Assembly (NCBI RefSeq): GCF_007830495.1
Contig: NZ_VLKW01000007.1
Location: 275,021 to 339,020 of the forward strand
DNA: 64,000 bases
From: Pseudoduganella flava
GTDB lineage: Bacteria; Pseudomonadota; Gammaproteobacteria; Burkholderiales; Burkholderiaceae_D
Direction of reading: 5' to 3'
Position 1 is the first letter of the stretch, and every line of letters starts with the position of its first letter. Positions 53,622 through 62,548 of this stretch are shown here, piece after piece. The notes beneath the pieces were generated by a model. It was not told the origin of the DNA. It did not search any database and saw nothing but the letters and a program-made list of their open reading frames with translations. Position numbers and translations under genes: made by a program.

Positions 53622-54824
53622 ATGAAAACTTCCAACGAACACATCGCACCATCGATGGTGCTGCTGCTGGCCACGGCCGCCGGGCTCATCGTCGCCAATC
53701 TCTACTATGCCCAGACCCTGGTCGGCCCGATCGCGGCGGCGACGGGGTTGTCGGCCGATGCCGCCGGGCTCGTCGTCACGCTGACGCAGATCGGTTATAC
53801 GCTGGGCCTGCTGTTCATCGTGCCGCTGGGCGACCTGCTGGAAAATCGCCGCCTGATCGTCACCGCGCTCGCCGCCACCACGCTTGCGCTGCTGGCGGCC
53901 GCCTTCGCGACCACCGCCTGGGTCTTCCTCGCAGCGGCGCTGGCCATCGGCCTCGGCTCGGTGGCCGCGCAAGTCCTCGTGCCGTTCGCCGCCCACCTGT
54001 CGCATGAAACGAAACGGGGACACACGGTCGGCAAGGTCGTCAGTGGCGTACTGCTGGGCATCATGCTGGCGCGACCTGCCGCCAGCCTGATCGCCGACCG
54101 GACGAACTGGCACACGGTGTTCGCGGGTGCCGCCGTCATCATGGCCGTGGTCGCGCTGGTGCTGCGGCTGAAGCTGCCCGTCCGCCAACCACAAGCCGGA
54201 ACCAGTTATCCGAAGCTGATCGGTTCGCTGTGGACCTTGTTCAAGACGACGCCCGTGCTGCGCCGCCGCGCCGCCTACCACGCCGGCCTGTTTGGTTCGT
54301 TCAGCCTGTTCTGGACCGTCGTGCCGCAGGTGCTGGCCGGCCCGCTGTTCCACCTGTCGCAGACGGGTATCGCGATCTTCGCGCTGGTCGGCATGGCGGG
54401 CGCCGTCGCCTCGCCGGTTGCTGGCCGCCTCGCCGATGCCGGTCACAGCACGGCTGCCACCGCGGCGGCGCTGGGGCTTGGCATCATCGGTTTCGCGCTG
54501 CCGCTGCTGGCGCCCGGCTCGCGCAACGTGGCGCTGGCGATCCTCGTCGTGGCCTCGATCGTGCTGGACATGGGAGTGGCCGCCAACCTGGTGCTGGGCC
54601 AGCGCGCGATCTTCACGCTGGGTGAGCACGTCCGCAGCCGCCTGAACGGCCTGTACTTTGCGATGTTCTTTGCCGGCGGCGCCATCGGCTCGGCACTGGG
54701 CGGCTGGGTCTATGCCCGCCACGGCTGGCATGCCGCACTGATGGCGGGCATGGCGATGCCGGCCGCGGCGCTGCTGTACTGGATTGGCGAGGCCACCGAG
54801 GCCCCGCAGCGGAAAACGATTTAA
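53622..54824 (+). CDS. MFS transporter (drug/metabolite efflux type)
   Basis: 400 residues with about twelve hydrophobic helices. The N-terminal half shows LIVANLYYAQTLVGPIA and IGYTLGLLFIVPLGDLLENRRLI, the motif A-like loop of the 12-helix exporters; ATKRGHTVGKV-like residues lie between helices 4 and 5, and a central loop near 185-205. It likely exports a small molecule, with the substrate unknown. Divergent from the LysR gene. Its stop codon overlaps that of the convergent TonB-like gene (TTTAA at 54821-54824). Confidence 0.9.
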   Translation: MKTSNEHIAPSMVLLLATAAGLIVANLYYAQTLVGPIAAATGLSADAAGLVVTLTQIGYTLGLLFIVPLGDLLENRRLIVTALAATTLALLAAAFATTAWVFLAAALAIGLGSVAAQVLVPFAAHLSHETKRGHTVGKVVSGVLLGIMLARPAASLIADRTNWHTVFAGAAVIMAVVALVLRLKLPVRQPQAGTSYPKLIGSLWTLFKTTPVLRRRAAYHAGLFGSFSLFWTVVPQVLAGPLFHLSQTGIAIFALVGMAGAVASPVAGRLADAGHSTAATAAALGLGIIGFALPLLAPGSRNVALAILVVASIVLDMGVAANLVLGQRAIFTLGEHVRSRLNGLYFAMFFAGGAIGSALGGWVYARHGWHAALMAGMAMPAAALLYWIGEATEAPQRKTI

Positions 54825-55804
54825 CGTCCCGCCGGGCGGACGTAGCGCGGGAACATTTCCTTGATCAGGAACGCGCGCAGCTCCGCCTCATCCTCCCTGC
54901 GGGCCGACAGTTTCACGACCCTTCCGAGCCGGTGCGATTCCCATTCGAAATCGCCCGGCTTTTCCTTGCGGATCAACTCGATCATCTTCGTCACGATGGC
55001 GTTCTCGATGTCGATCTCGCCACCCAGTTCCACGTGCACCTGCGTCAGCCAGCGGCGCTTGAAGTTCGTGTTCCAGCCGCGGAATTTCAGGTCGGCGCTG
55101 TTGAAGGTCTGGTTCTGCACATCGAAGATACCACCCGAGTCTTCCCGCTCGCCGGCCGCGTTGCGGCCCTGGGCGCCCATGATGTTGGCGACCGCGCGGG
55201 CCTTGGCCTTCGCATCCTCGCTCTCGGCCGAGTCGGCTGGCGGCGATTCGACGGCGCCGCGGCGGCGGCGTGCCGCCTCGACCATCTGCGACATGTCGGT
55301 CACGTCCGGCGGAGGTGGCGTCATGTCCGCTTTCACCGGGGGCGTATAGGTTTCCCGCTTGCGCGGCTCGGTGATCGCGTTCGGATTCGTGCGCGGCTGC
55401 GGTGCCGGACGCGGCTTGGCTTGGGCGACTTTCGGTTGCTTTTGCGGCGTCGGCTTATCCGGCGTCGGCTGCTTTTTCGGCGGCGTGGGCGTCGGCGACG
55501 TTGGCGCGATCCACACCATCTCGCCCTCCTTCGCAGGCGGCTTGAGCTTGATGAAGGTCTGCGGATTGAACAGGATCAGCGCCAGGATCAGCAGGTGCAG
55601 GCCGACGGCAATGGCGATGCCGGTGCGATTCGGCTTGTCGTCGCCATACCGGGGAGTATAGCCACCGGGCGGCAGCGGCTGGCCGCAGGTGGGGCAGACT
55701 TCGTCGGGACCGTGGGTATGGCTGAACTGGAACAAGATAAACCGTTTTCTGTGCACAAACCGGAATTGCCGGGCCAAGTCGGGGAAGCTTACGCGAGCTT
55801 GCAA
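54821..55804 (-). CDS. Single-pass membrane protein with proline-rich periplasmic stalk, function unknown
   Basis: Up to 327 residues. A short N-terminal segment has a CxxC knuckle (DEVCPTCGQPLPPGGY). One membrane helix lies near 62-80 (TGIAIAVGLHLLILALILF), a proline/lysine/threonine-rich stalk near 100-180, and a soluble C-terminal domain follows (FDVQNQTFNSADLKFRGW, GGEIDIENAIVTKMIELIRKEKPGDFEWESHRLGR). The layout resembles TonB/TolA, but the C-terminus does not match TonB as far as I can tell. The start is uncertain: no ribosome site precedes ATG 55804, and TTG near 55737 would give a shorter N-terminus beginning near FQFSHTHGPDE. It is convergent with the MFS gene. Confidence 0.75.
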   Translation of the reverse strand: MQARVSFPDLARQFRFVHRKRFILFQFSHTHGPDEVCPTCGQPLPPGGYTPRYGDDKPNRTGIAIAVGLHLLILALILFNPQTFIKLKPPAKEGEMVWIAPTSPTPTPPKKQPTPDKPTPQKQPKVAQAKPRPAPQPRTNPNAITEPRKRETYTPPVKADMTPPPPDVTDMSQMVEAARRRRGAVESPPADSAESEDAKAKARAVANIMGAQGRNAAGEREDSGGIFDVQNQTFNSADLKFRGWNTNFKRRWLTQVHVELGGEIDIENAIVTKMIELIRKEKPGDFEWESHRLGRVVKLSARREDEAELRAFLIKEMFPRYVRPAGR

Positions 55805-55893
55805 TTAACGGATGTTACCGTATGTATCCATCCTGTGGGCGCCCATACGGCCGGGTTCAGCCCGCGCTAAGTAATGTTCGGACGCAAATATTC

Positions 55894-55930
55894 CCAAAAA
55901 TCGGGGTCTGACCCCGATTTTTGGAAATTT
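55894..55930. repeat. REP-like palindrome downstream of the RND gene
   Basis: Fourteen-base arms CCAAAAATCGGGGT / ACCCCGATTTTTGG with loop CTG, then AAATTTC. It joins the GGGGTCAGACCCC core of the 44.6 kb palindrome with the TTTTTGGAAAT tail of the 52.3 kb repeats. It lies 3 bases past the RND pump stop and could act as its terminator. Confidence 0.8.
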
Positions 55931-55932
55931 CT

Positions 55933-58900
55933 TTATTTGGCCAGGTTGACCGCTTTCAGCTCGACCTTCGGCTGGGCCGTCGCTTCGTCCAGCTCGGCGT
56001 CGCTCATCGGGCCATTGCCGCTGTACTTGTCGAGGAACAGGTAGATCACGGGCGTGATGTACAGCGTGATCACTTGCGAGAAGATCAGGCCGCCGCAGAC
56101 GGCCAGGCCCAGCGGCTGGCGCAGTTCCGCGCCGGCGCCCAGGCCCAGCGCGATCGGCAGCGCGCCCATCAGTGCCGCCAGGGTCGTCATCATGATCGGC
56201 CGGAAGCGCAGGATGCATGCCTCGCGGATCGCCGCGGGCGGCGCCATGCCCTGCTCACGCTGCGCCTGCAACGCGAAGTCGATCATCATGATCGCGTTTT
56301 TCTTGACGATGCCGATCAGCATCAGGATGCCGATGATGGCGATCATCGTCAGGTCCATGCCGAACAGCCGCAAGGTCAGCAGCGCGCCCACGGCCGCCGA
56401 CGGCAGGCCGGCCAGGATCGTCAGCGGGTGGATGAAGCTTTCGTACAGCACGCCCAGCAGCACGTAGATGACGCCCAGCGCCGCGATGATCAGGATCACC
56501 TGGCTGCCTTGCTGGCTCTGGAACACGGCGGCGTCACCGCCATAGCTCGTGATGATCGACGGCGGCAGGCCGAATTCCTTGCCCATCTGGTCGATCTTCG
56601 CCGTCGCCTGGCCCAGCGGCACGCCGGGCGCCAGGTTGAACGACAGCGTGATCGCCTGCAGCTGGCCCTGGTGGTTGACGGCCGTCGGCCCGACGGTGCG
56701 CTCCACCGTGGCAAAGCTGGACAGCTTCACCAATTGGCCGGCCGAGTTGCGCACCGAGACCTTCGTCAGCGCATCCTCGTAGCGCCGGTCCTCGTCGGCC
56801 GCTTCCAGGATCACGTAGTAGCTGGCCGCGGACGAGTAGATCGTCGACACCTGGCGCTCGCCGAACGCCAGGTACAGCGCGGTGCGGATGTCGCCGATCG
56901 CCACACCCAGGTTGCTGGCCTTGTCGCGGTCGATCTTCAGGCTGGCCTGCAGGCCGCGCTGCTGCGAATCGCTCGTCACGTCGCGGAAGTCGGGGTCGGA
57001 ACGCATGCGATCCAGGTAGCGCTCGGCCCACTCGGACAGCGCATCCGGGCTCACCGACTGCAACGTGTATTGGTAGCGGCTCTTCGACTGCCGGCCGCCC
57101 AGCTGCAGGTTCTGCACCGGCGACATGTAGACGGCGATGCCGGCCACGCCGCGCATTTTCTTGCGCAAGCCTTCCAGCACGTCCGCCATCTTCTTGCGCT
57201 CCTCGCGGGCTTTCAGCACGACGAACATCCGGCCCGTGTTGCCGCCGCCCGTGAACGACACGACGTCCTTCACGTTCGGGTCGGCCTTGATGATCGCGGC
57301 CACGCGGTCCTGCAATGCCAGCATCGCGCTCGTCGAGATGTCTTCCGACGCCTCCGTGTTGACGCGGAACTGGCCGATGTCCTCCTCGGGGAAGAAGCCT
57401 TTCGGGATCGCCACGTACATCGCGACCGTCAACGCGAACGTGCCGACGGCGATCGCCAGCACCACGTAGCGGTGGCGCAGCGCCACGTCCAGCGTGCGCG
57501 CATAGGCGCCCTGCACGGCGCGGAACATGCGCTCGAAATGACGGCCGATGAAGGTGTCGTCGCCGGACGTCTCGGTGGAATCGGCCGGCAGGAAGCGCGC
57601 GGCCAGCATCGGCACCAATGTCAGCGACACGAAGGCCGATACCAGCACCGACAGCGCGACGACGACGGCGAATTCGTGGAACATCAGCCCCATCACGCCG
57701 GGCATGAAGAAGATCGGGATGAACACGGCCACCAACGAGATCGAGATCGACACGATCGTGAAGCCCATCTCGCGCGAGCCGGTCAACGCGGCCTGCAGCG
57801 GCTTCTTGCCGTGCTCGATGTGCCGCACGATGTTTTCCAGCACGACGATCGCATCGTCGACGACGAGGCCCACCGCCAGCGTGATGCCCAGCAGCGAGAT
57901 GTTATCGAGGCTGTAGCCGAGCGCGTACAGCAGCGCCAGTGCGCCCAGCAGCGAAATCGGCATCGTGATCGCCGGGATGAACGTGGCCGCCGCGCGGCGC
58001 AGGAACAGGAAGATCACCAGCACGACCAGCACGACGGTCAGCGCCAGCGTCAGGTTCACGTCGTGGATCGCTTCGCGGATCGACACGGAACGGTCGTTAA
58101 CGAGGTTAATGCTGATCGATTCCGGCAGCTGCGAGCGGAAGCGCGGCAGCAGCGCCTTCACGCCGTCGACGACCTGCACCGTGTTGGCGTCCGGCTGGCG
58201 CTGCACCAGCAGCACGATCGAGCGCTCGCCGTTGTAGCTGCCGAACGACTTGATCGACTGGAAGCTGTCCTCGACGTCGGCGACATCGCGCAGCCGTACC
58301 GGCTCGCCGTTGCGGGTGGCGATGATCAGGTCGCGGTAGTCGGCCGCGCGCATCAGCTGCGCATTGCCCTGGATCGTCAGCGTCTGCTGCGGGCCGTCCA
58401 GCACGCCCAGCGGCGTGTTCGCGTTGGCGCTCTTGATGGCCGCCTGCAGATCGGCCAGCGTCAGGTTACGGGCATTGAGCAGGTCCGACTTGGCGCGCAC
58501 CCGCACGGCGAAGCGCTTCTGGCCGTTGACCGTCACCTGCGCCACGCCGGGCAACGTCGACAGGCTCGGCGCGATCAGGTTCTCAGCATAGTCATTCAGT
58601 TCGGACAGCGACAGCGACGGCGAATTCATCGCCATGAACAGCACCGGCGCATCGGCCGGGTTGATCTTGCGGTACGACGGCAGGTCCGTCATCTCCTGCG
58701 GCAGCTGGCGCTGGGCGCGCAGCAGCGCCGCCTGCACGTCCACAGCCGCCTCGTTGACGTCGATGCTCGAATCGAATTCCAAGGTCAGCGACGTGTTGCC
58801 CTGCGTGCTTGTCGACGTGATCATCGTCAGGCCGGCGATCGTCGAGAACTGCTTTTCCAGCGGCAGCGCGACGGACGACGCCATCGTATCCGGGCTCGCG

Positions 58901-59058
58901 CCGGCCAGGTCGGCCGACACGTTGATGACGGGCGTGTTATAGCTCGGCAGCGCCGCGACCGGGATCTTGCTGTACGCGAGCACGCCGGCCAGGATCAGCG
59001 ACAGCGACAGCAGCACCACCATCACGGGGCGCCGGATCGAGAGCTCGGAAAGGTTCAT
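55933..59058 (-). CDS. RND efflux pump inner-membrane subunit (HAE1 family)
   Basis: 1041 residues, the normal RND length. It begins MNLSELSIRRPVMVVLLSLSLILAG. Twelve membrane helices and two large periplasmic loops are laid out as usual. The proton-relay aspartates appear in GITLAVGLVVDDAIVVLENI, and the second-half repeat in IGILMLIGIVKKNAIMMIDFA. The overall pattern is closest to MdtB/MdtC/MuxB-type pumps, which export drugs or bile-salt-like compounds; substrates are not readable. Its start overlaps the adaptor stop by 4 bases. No outer-membrane channel gene is present in the window. Confidence 0.95.
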   Translation of the reverse strand: MNLSELSIRRPVMVVLLSLSLILAGVLAYSKIPVAALPSYNTPVINVSADLAGASPDTMASSVALPLEKQFSTIAGLTMITSTSTQGNTSLTLEFDSSIDVNEAAVDVQAALLRAQRQLPQEMTDLPSYRKINPADAPVLFMAMNSPSLSLSELNDYAENLIAPSLSTLPGVAQVTVNGQKRFAVRVRAKSDLLNARNLTLADLQAAIKSANANTPLGVLDGPQQTLTIQGNAQLMRAADYRDLIIATRNGEPVRLRDVADVEDSFQSIKSFGSYNGERSIVLLVQRQPDANTVQVVDGVKALLPRFRSQLPESISINLVNDRSVSIREAIHDVNLTLALTVVLVVLVIFLFLRRAAATFIPAITMPISLLGALALLYALGYSLDNISLLGITLAVGLVVDDAIVVLENIVRHIEHGKKPLQAALTGSREMGFTIVSISISLVAVFIPIFFMPGVMGLMFHEFAVVVALSVLVSAFVSLTLVPMLAARFLPADSTETSGDDTFIGRHFERMFRAVQGAYARTLDVALRHRYVVLAIAVGTFALTVAMYVAIPKGFFPEEDIGQFRVNTEASEDISTSAMLALQDRVAAIIKADPNVKDVVSFTGGGNTGRMFVVLKAREERKKMADVLEGLRKKMRGVAGIAVYMSPVQNLQLGGRQSKSRYQYTLQSVSPDALSEWAERYLDRMRSDPDFRDVTSDSQQRGLQASLKIDRDKASNLGVAIGDIRTALYLAFGERQVSTIYSSAASYYVILEAADEDRRYEDALTKVSVRNSAGQLVKLSSFATVERTVGPTAVNHQGQLQAITLSFNLAPGVPLGQATAKIDQMGKEFGLPPSIITSYGGDAAVFQSQQGSQVILIIAALGVIYVLLGVLYESFIHPLTILAGLPSAAVGALLTLRLFGMDLTMIAIIGILMLIGIVKKNAIMMIDFALQAQREQGMAPPAAIREACILRFRPIMMTTLAALMGALPIALGLGAGAELRQPLGLAVCGGLIFSQVITLYITPVIYLFLDKYSGNGPMSDAELDEATAQPKVELKAVNLAK

Positions 59059-60254
59059 TCGGCGCCCTTTGGATTGCCCCGCTCGGCCACGCGTGCATCG
59101 GGCCTGCTCACGTCGGCCCCCCGCGTGTCGGCCACGCGCACCTTGCCGCCGGGGCGAAGGTTCTGCTTGCCTTCGACGATGATCTTCTCGTCACCGGCCA
59201 GGCCGCGCACCGCCGCATCGACGCCGAACGCATGCACGCGCTCCACGTTGGCCACCTTCGCTGTGTTGTCCGGCCCCACCGTGTAGACGAACGTGCCATG
59301 CGAGTTCGTGATGATCGCGTTCTGCGGCACGACGAGCGCGTTCTTCAGCGTCTGCACCGTCAGCGCCGTGTTCACGTACTGGCCCGGCCACAGCCGCGTG
59401 TCGCGGTTGTCGAACTGCGCCTTCACGCGGATCACGCCGGCCTGCGGGTCGACCGTATTGTCGATGAACGACAGGTGGCCTTCGATCGGCGTCGTGGAAT
59501 TGTTCTGGAACACCTGCACCGGCACCTTGCCGGCGCGCTGCGCATCGAGCAGCGCGGCCAGGCTCGTCTCCGGCACCGTGAACGCGACGTTGATCGGGTC
59601 GAGCTGCGTGATCGTCGTCAGCGACGTCGACAGTTGCACGAGGCTGCCCGGATAGACGTTGATGGCGCCGACCCGCCCCGTCATCGGCGCCTTGATCGTC
59701 GTGTAGCTCTGGTCGACCCGGACGGCGCGCGCGGCGGCGATGTCCGCCTCCAGCAGCGCGCGGGCCGCGTCCACCTGGCTCTTCAGCGTATCGACGGCGC
59801 CCTGTGCGATGAACTTCTGGCTCAGCAGTTCCATGCTGCGCTTGTACTGCCGTTCCAGGTCGGCCAGGCTGGCGCGGTCGCGCTGCACCTGGGCTTCGGC
59901 CTTGTCCAGGTTGGCCGATTCGCTGCGGCTGTCCAGCGAGAACATCAGCTGGCCTTCCTTGACGAACTGGCCTTCCTTCACATGCACCTTGACGATCGTG
60001 CTGGTCGTCTGCGGGTGCAGGTCCACCGTGCTGATCGGGCTCACGGTGCCGTTGGCCTGCAACGTTACCGGCACGTCCCGCCGCTTCGGCGTGACAACGT
60101 TCACGGTGGTCGGGCCATTGCCGCGCCCCTTGTTACCGGCGCCTGCATGTTGCTCGCCCTGAGGTTCTCCGTGCGGCGCGCGCGTAAACTGCCACGCGCC
60201 GGCGCCGATGGCGACGGCAGCAGCAACCAGTACTCCCAAAGTGGTCTTTTTCAT
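59055..60254 (-). CDS. RND efflux periplasmic adaptor (membrane fusion protein)
   Basis: 399 residues from ATG 60254 (MKKTTLGVLVAAAVAIGAGAW, a signal/anchor helix); the frame is open 20 codons further. The adaptor pattern follows: first lipoyl half (VPVTLQANGTVSPISTVDLHPQTTS, VHVKEGQFVKEGQLMFSLD), an alpha-hairpin (120-175), second lipoyl half (TTIKAPMTGRVGAINVYPGSLV), and a beta-barrel domain (LDPINVAFTVPETSLAAL, IRVKAQFDNRDTRLWPGQYVN). It couples the pump to an outer-membrane channel. Co-translated with the pump and 97 bases downstream of the sensor kinase. Confidence 0.94.
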   Translation of the reverse strand: MKKTTLGVLVAAAVAIGAGAWQFTRAPHGEPQGEQHAGAGNKGRGNGPTTVNVVTPKRRDVPVTLQANGTVSPISTVDLHPQTTSTIVKVHVKEGQFVKEGQLMFSLDSRSESANLDKAEAQVQRDRASLADLERQYKRSMELLSQKFIAQGAVDTLKSQVDAARALLEADIAAARAVRVDQSYTTIKAPMTGRVGAINVYPGSLVQLSTSLTTITQLDPINVAFTVPETSLAALLDAQRAGKVPVQVFQNNSTTPIEGHLSFIDNTVDPQAGVIRVKAQFDNRDTRLWPGQYVNTALTVQTLKNALVVPQNAIITNSHGTFVYTVGPDNTAKVANVERVHAFGVDAAVRGLAGDEKIIVEGKQNLRPGGKVRVADTRGADVSRPDARVAERGNPKGAE

Positions 60255-60351
60255 TGTTATGTAGTGCAGATAATGATGTGTTCGCGGTGGCGGCGCGGTC
60301 TTGCCGTATGGCATTAACCGGTCATTGTCTCACCAGTTCGCTACCGATTGA

Positions 60352-61722
60352 TTACTTCCCTGCATAAAATTCCGGCAGTGTCAGCACCGCCTCCAATCCG
60401 CCGCCTTCTCCGTTGGCAAGAGACAACGTTGCGCCGTGCTGCTCGGCGATATTGCGGGCGATCGTCAGGCCCAGCCCCGTTCCGCCGGACGCGCGCGAGC
60501 GGGAGCTTTCCAGGCGATAGAAGGGTTCGAACACCCGCGCCAGCTGGTCCTGCGGGATGCCCGGCCCTTCATCGCGGATGCGGATACGGGCCGCACCCGC
60601 CAGGCGTTCCACCGTCACGTGGGCCTTCTGGCCATATTTGACGGCGTTGTCAATCAGGTTCACGAGGCAGCGCCGCACGTCCAGCGGCCGGCCCAGCAAC
60701 GCCATGCCGGCGTGCCCCTTCAGCTCGACTGCCTGGCCCGCGTCGAGCGCATCGGCGCACACGCTGTCGAGCAGCGAATCCAGGTCCAGCTTCTGCATGG
60801 CGCCGTTCGTATCCATGCTGCGCGCCAGGTCGAGCCCCTCGCGGATCATCTGCTGCATCGCGGACAGGTCGCCGATCAGCTTCTGTTGCAGATCCTGGTC
60901 CCCCACCTTCTCCAGCCGCAGGCGCATTCGCGTCAGCGGCGTCTGCAGGTCATGCGTGATCGCCGCCAGCATCTCCGTGCGCTGCGCGATGTACTGCCGG
61001 ATGCGGGCCTGCATCGCGTTGAACGCGGCGCTGGCCTGGCGGATCTCGGCGGCGCCCGTCAGCTCGAGCGGCGGCTTGTTGATGTCGTTGCCCAGGTCCT
61101 TCGCGGCCTGCGCCAGGTGCTTCAGCGGCTGCACCGTCATCCGCGTGATCAGGTAAGCCAGCACGGCCACGCACAACAGGAAAGGCACGAAGACAGCGTA
61201 CTCGTTGTGGCCGGTGGGCGGCGCGCCCCGCGGCGGCAGGATCGACAGCTTCAGCACTTGCCCATCCGTCATCACGATCTTCACGGACTCGCAGGTGCCG
61301 CGCCACTGGCCAGGGCCGAACACCGTCAAGGTGCGCGGCGGTCGCACGCAGGGCGGCGGGCGCTCCGCCATCGGGATCACCTGGAAGTCGCGCGGCAGGC
61401 GCTGCCCCAGCGCGATCGAGAATTCCGTGGGCGGGTGGACGGTCAGGTCGTTGTCGGTGGCGATTTCCAGCTTCACGCCGCTCTTGCTGGCCACGGCCAG
61501 GTATTGTGCGCGCGATTCGGGGCGGACGACGTCCGCCGTCTCGATGATCTGCTCGGCCCGCTCCAGTGCATGGAAGTTGCGGTAACGCTCCAGCGTGCGC
61601 TGGCGTTCGTTGACGGCCAGCCATTGGGTCAACGCCGCCGAGGCGATGATGCCGACCATCAGGGCGAGGAACACCCGCCCCGTCATCGAATTGACGAACG
61701 CCTTCAGCGTGCCCATCGCCAC
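60352..61722 (-). CDS. Sensor histidine kinase (EnvZ/RstB-like)
   Basis: 456 residues from GTG 61722, or ATG 61716. A first membrane helix (RVFLALMVGIIASAALTQWLA), a periplasmic domain of about 140 residues with a cysteine pair (PPPCVRPP, RGTCESV), and a second helix (YAVFVPFLLCVAVLAYLITRM) precede a HAMP domain. The H-box AAITHDLQTPLTRMR has its phospho-acceptor near His257, and the ATPase domain follows (NLIDNAVKYG, RDEGPGIP, GGTGLGLTIARNIAEQH). It starts 2 bases after the response regulator stop. It probably senses an envelope signal and drives the pump operon behind it. Confidence 0.95.
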   Translation of the reverse strand: MAMGTLKAFVNSMTGRVFLALMVGIIASAALTQWLAVNERQRTLERYRNFHALERAEQIIETADVVRPESRAQYLAVASKSGVKLEIATDNDLTVHPPTEFSIALGQRLPRDFQVIPMAERPPPCVRPPRTLTVFGPGQWRGTCESVKIVMTDGQVLKLSILPPRGAPPTGHNEYAVFVPFLLCVAVLAYLITRMTVQPLKHLAQAAKDLGNDINKPPLELTGAAEIRQASAAFNAMQARIRQYIAQRTEMLAAITHDLQTPLTRMRLRLEKVGDQDLQQKLIGDLSAMQQMIREGLDLARSMDTNGAMQKLDLDSLLDSVCADALDAGQAVELKGHAGMALLGRPLDVRRCLVNLIDNAVKYGQKAHVTVERLAGAARIRIRDEGPGIPQDQLARVFEPFYRLESSRSRASGGTGLGLTIARNIAEQHGATLSLANGEGGGLEAVLTLPEFYAGK

Positions 61723-61724
61723 GG

Positions 61725-62450
61725 TCAGGTGCGCGGCTCGACCGCGACGGTGCCCGCCAGCACATAGCCGCCGTTGCGCACCGTCTTGATGATCTGCGGC
61801 ACCCGCGCGTCCTCACCCAGCTTCTGCCGCAGGCGGCTGATCTGGATGTCGATCGAGCGGTCGAACGGATCGGCGTCGCGGCCTTGCGTCAGGTTCAGCA
61901 GCTGGTCGCGGTTCAGCACCCGGTTGGGGTGCTCGAGGAAGACTTTCAACAAGCGGAATTCGGCGCCCGACAACATGATCACGACGCCATCCGGATTGAG
62001 CAGGTGACGCGCCGTCAGGTCCAGCGTCCACCCGGAGAAGCGGATCTGCGTGGCCTTGTCGACGCCGCCGGACGGCATCGCATTGCTGCGGCGCAGGACG
62101 CTGCGGATCCGCGCCAGCAGCTCGCGCGGCTCGAACGGTTTCGGCAGGTAATCGTCCGCCCCCATTTCCAGGCCGAGGATGCGGTCCAGCGGCTCGCTGC
62201 GCGCCGTCAGCATGATGACGGGCAGGTTCGAGTGGGCGCGCAGCTTGCGGCACAACGTCAGGCCGTCCTCGCCGGGCAGGTTCAGGTCCAGCACGATCAG
62301 GTCCGGCTTCGTCTCGTCCAGCAGCTTCCACATGGCGGTGCCGTCCGCGGCCCCATGCGTGCGGTAGCCGTTGGACTCCAGGTAATCCGCCAGCAAGGTG
62401 CGGATATCGCGATCGTCGTCGACGATCAGAATGGTCGAGGTAGGCTCCAT
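61725..62450 (-). CDS. OmpR-family response regulator
   Basis: 241 residues. The receiver domain has ILIVDDDRDIRTLL, the phospho-acceptor aspartate near 55 in LIVLDLNLPGEDGL, and YLPKPFEPREL. The winged helix-turn-helix has LSGAEFRLLKVFLEHPNRVLNRDQLL, SIDIQISRLRQKLGED and IKTVRNGGYVLAG. It heads the RR-kinase-adaptor-pump unit. Its upstream gap is shared with the Spy-like gene and contains paired TTGTAT direct repeats spaced as OmpR-type half-sites, so self-regulation is likely. Confidence 0.96.
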   Translation of the reverse strand: MEPTSTILIVDDDRDIRTLLADYLESNGYRTHGAADGTAMWKLLDETKPDLIVLDLNLPGEDGLTLCRKLRAHSNLPVIMLTARSEPLDRILGLEMGADDYLPKPFEPRELLARIRSVLRRSNAMPSGGVDKATQIRFSGWTLDLTARHLLNPDGVVIMLSGAEFRLLKVFLEHPNRVLNRDQLLNLTQGRDADPFDRSIDIQISRLRQKLGEDARVPQIIKTVRNGGYVLAGTVAVEPRT

Positions 62451-62493
62451 GCCTCAATTATCGCCAGTTCGGCAGGCGAAGACCAACGGCGCT

Positions 62494-62509
62494 TTGTATC
62501 GTCTTGTAT
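62494..62509 (+). promoter_or_regulatory. Candidate OmpR-type site 1 (direct repeat)
   Basis: TTGTAT-N4-TTGTAT, two half-sites with a 10-base period, the spacing that OmpR/PhoB-family dimers bind. It lies 44 bases upstream of the response-regulator start. Confidence 0.5.
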
Positions 62510-62532
62510 ATGATCTTTCCATAATGTACACG

Positions 62533-62548
62533 AAACAAACGGATACAA
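62533..62548 (-). promoter_or_regulatory. Candidate OmpR-type site 2 (direct repeat, inverted)
   Basis: Read on the minus strand: TTGTAT-N4-TTGTTT, with the same 10-base period as site 1, in the opposite orientation and 23 bases away. It faces the Spy-like gene. Confidence 0.5.

Noticed and set aside
55921..59286. An 1121-codon plus-strand frame opposite the RND pump
   Set aside because: Antisense shadow; composition is Arg/His/Gln-rich and it shows no domain.
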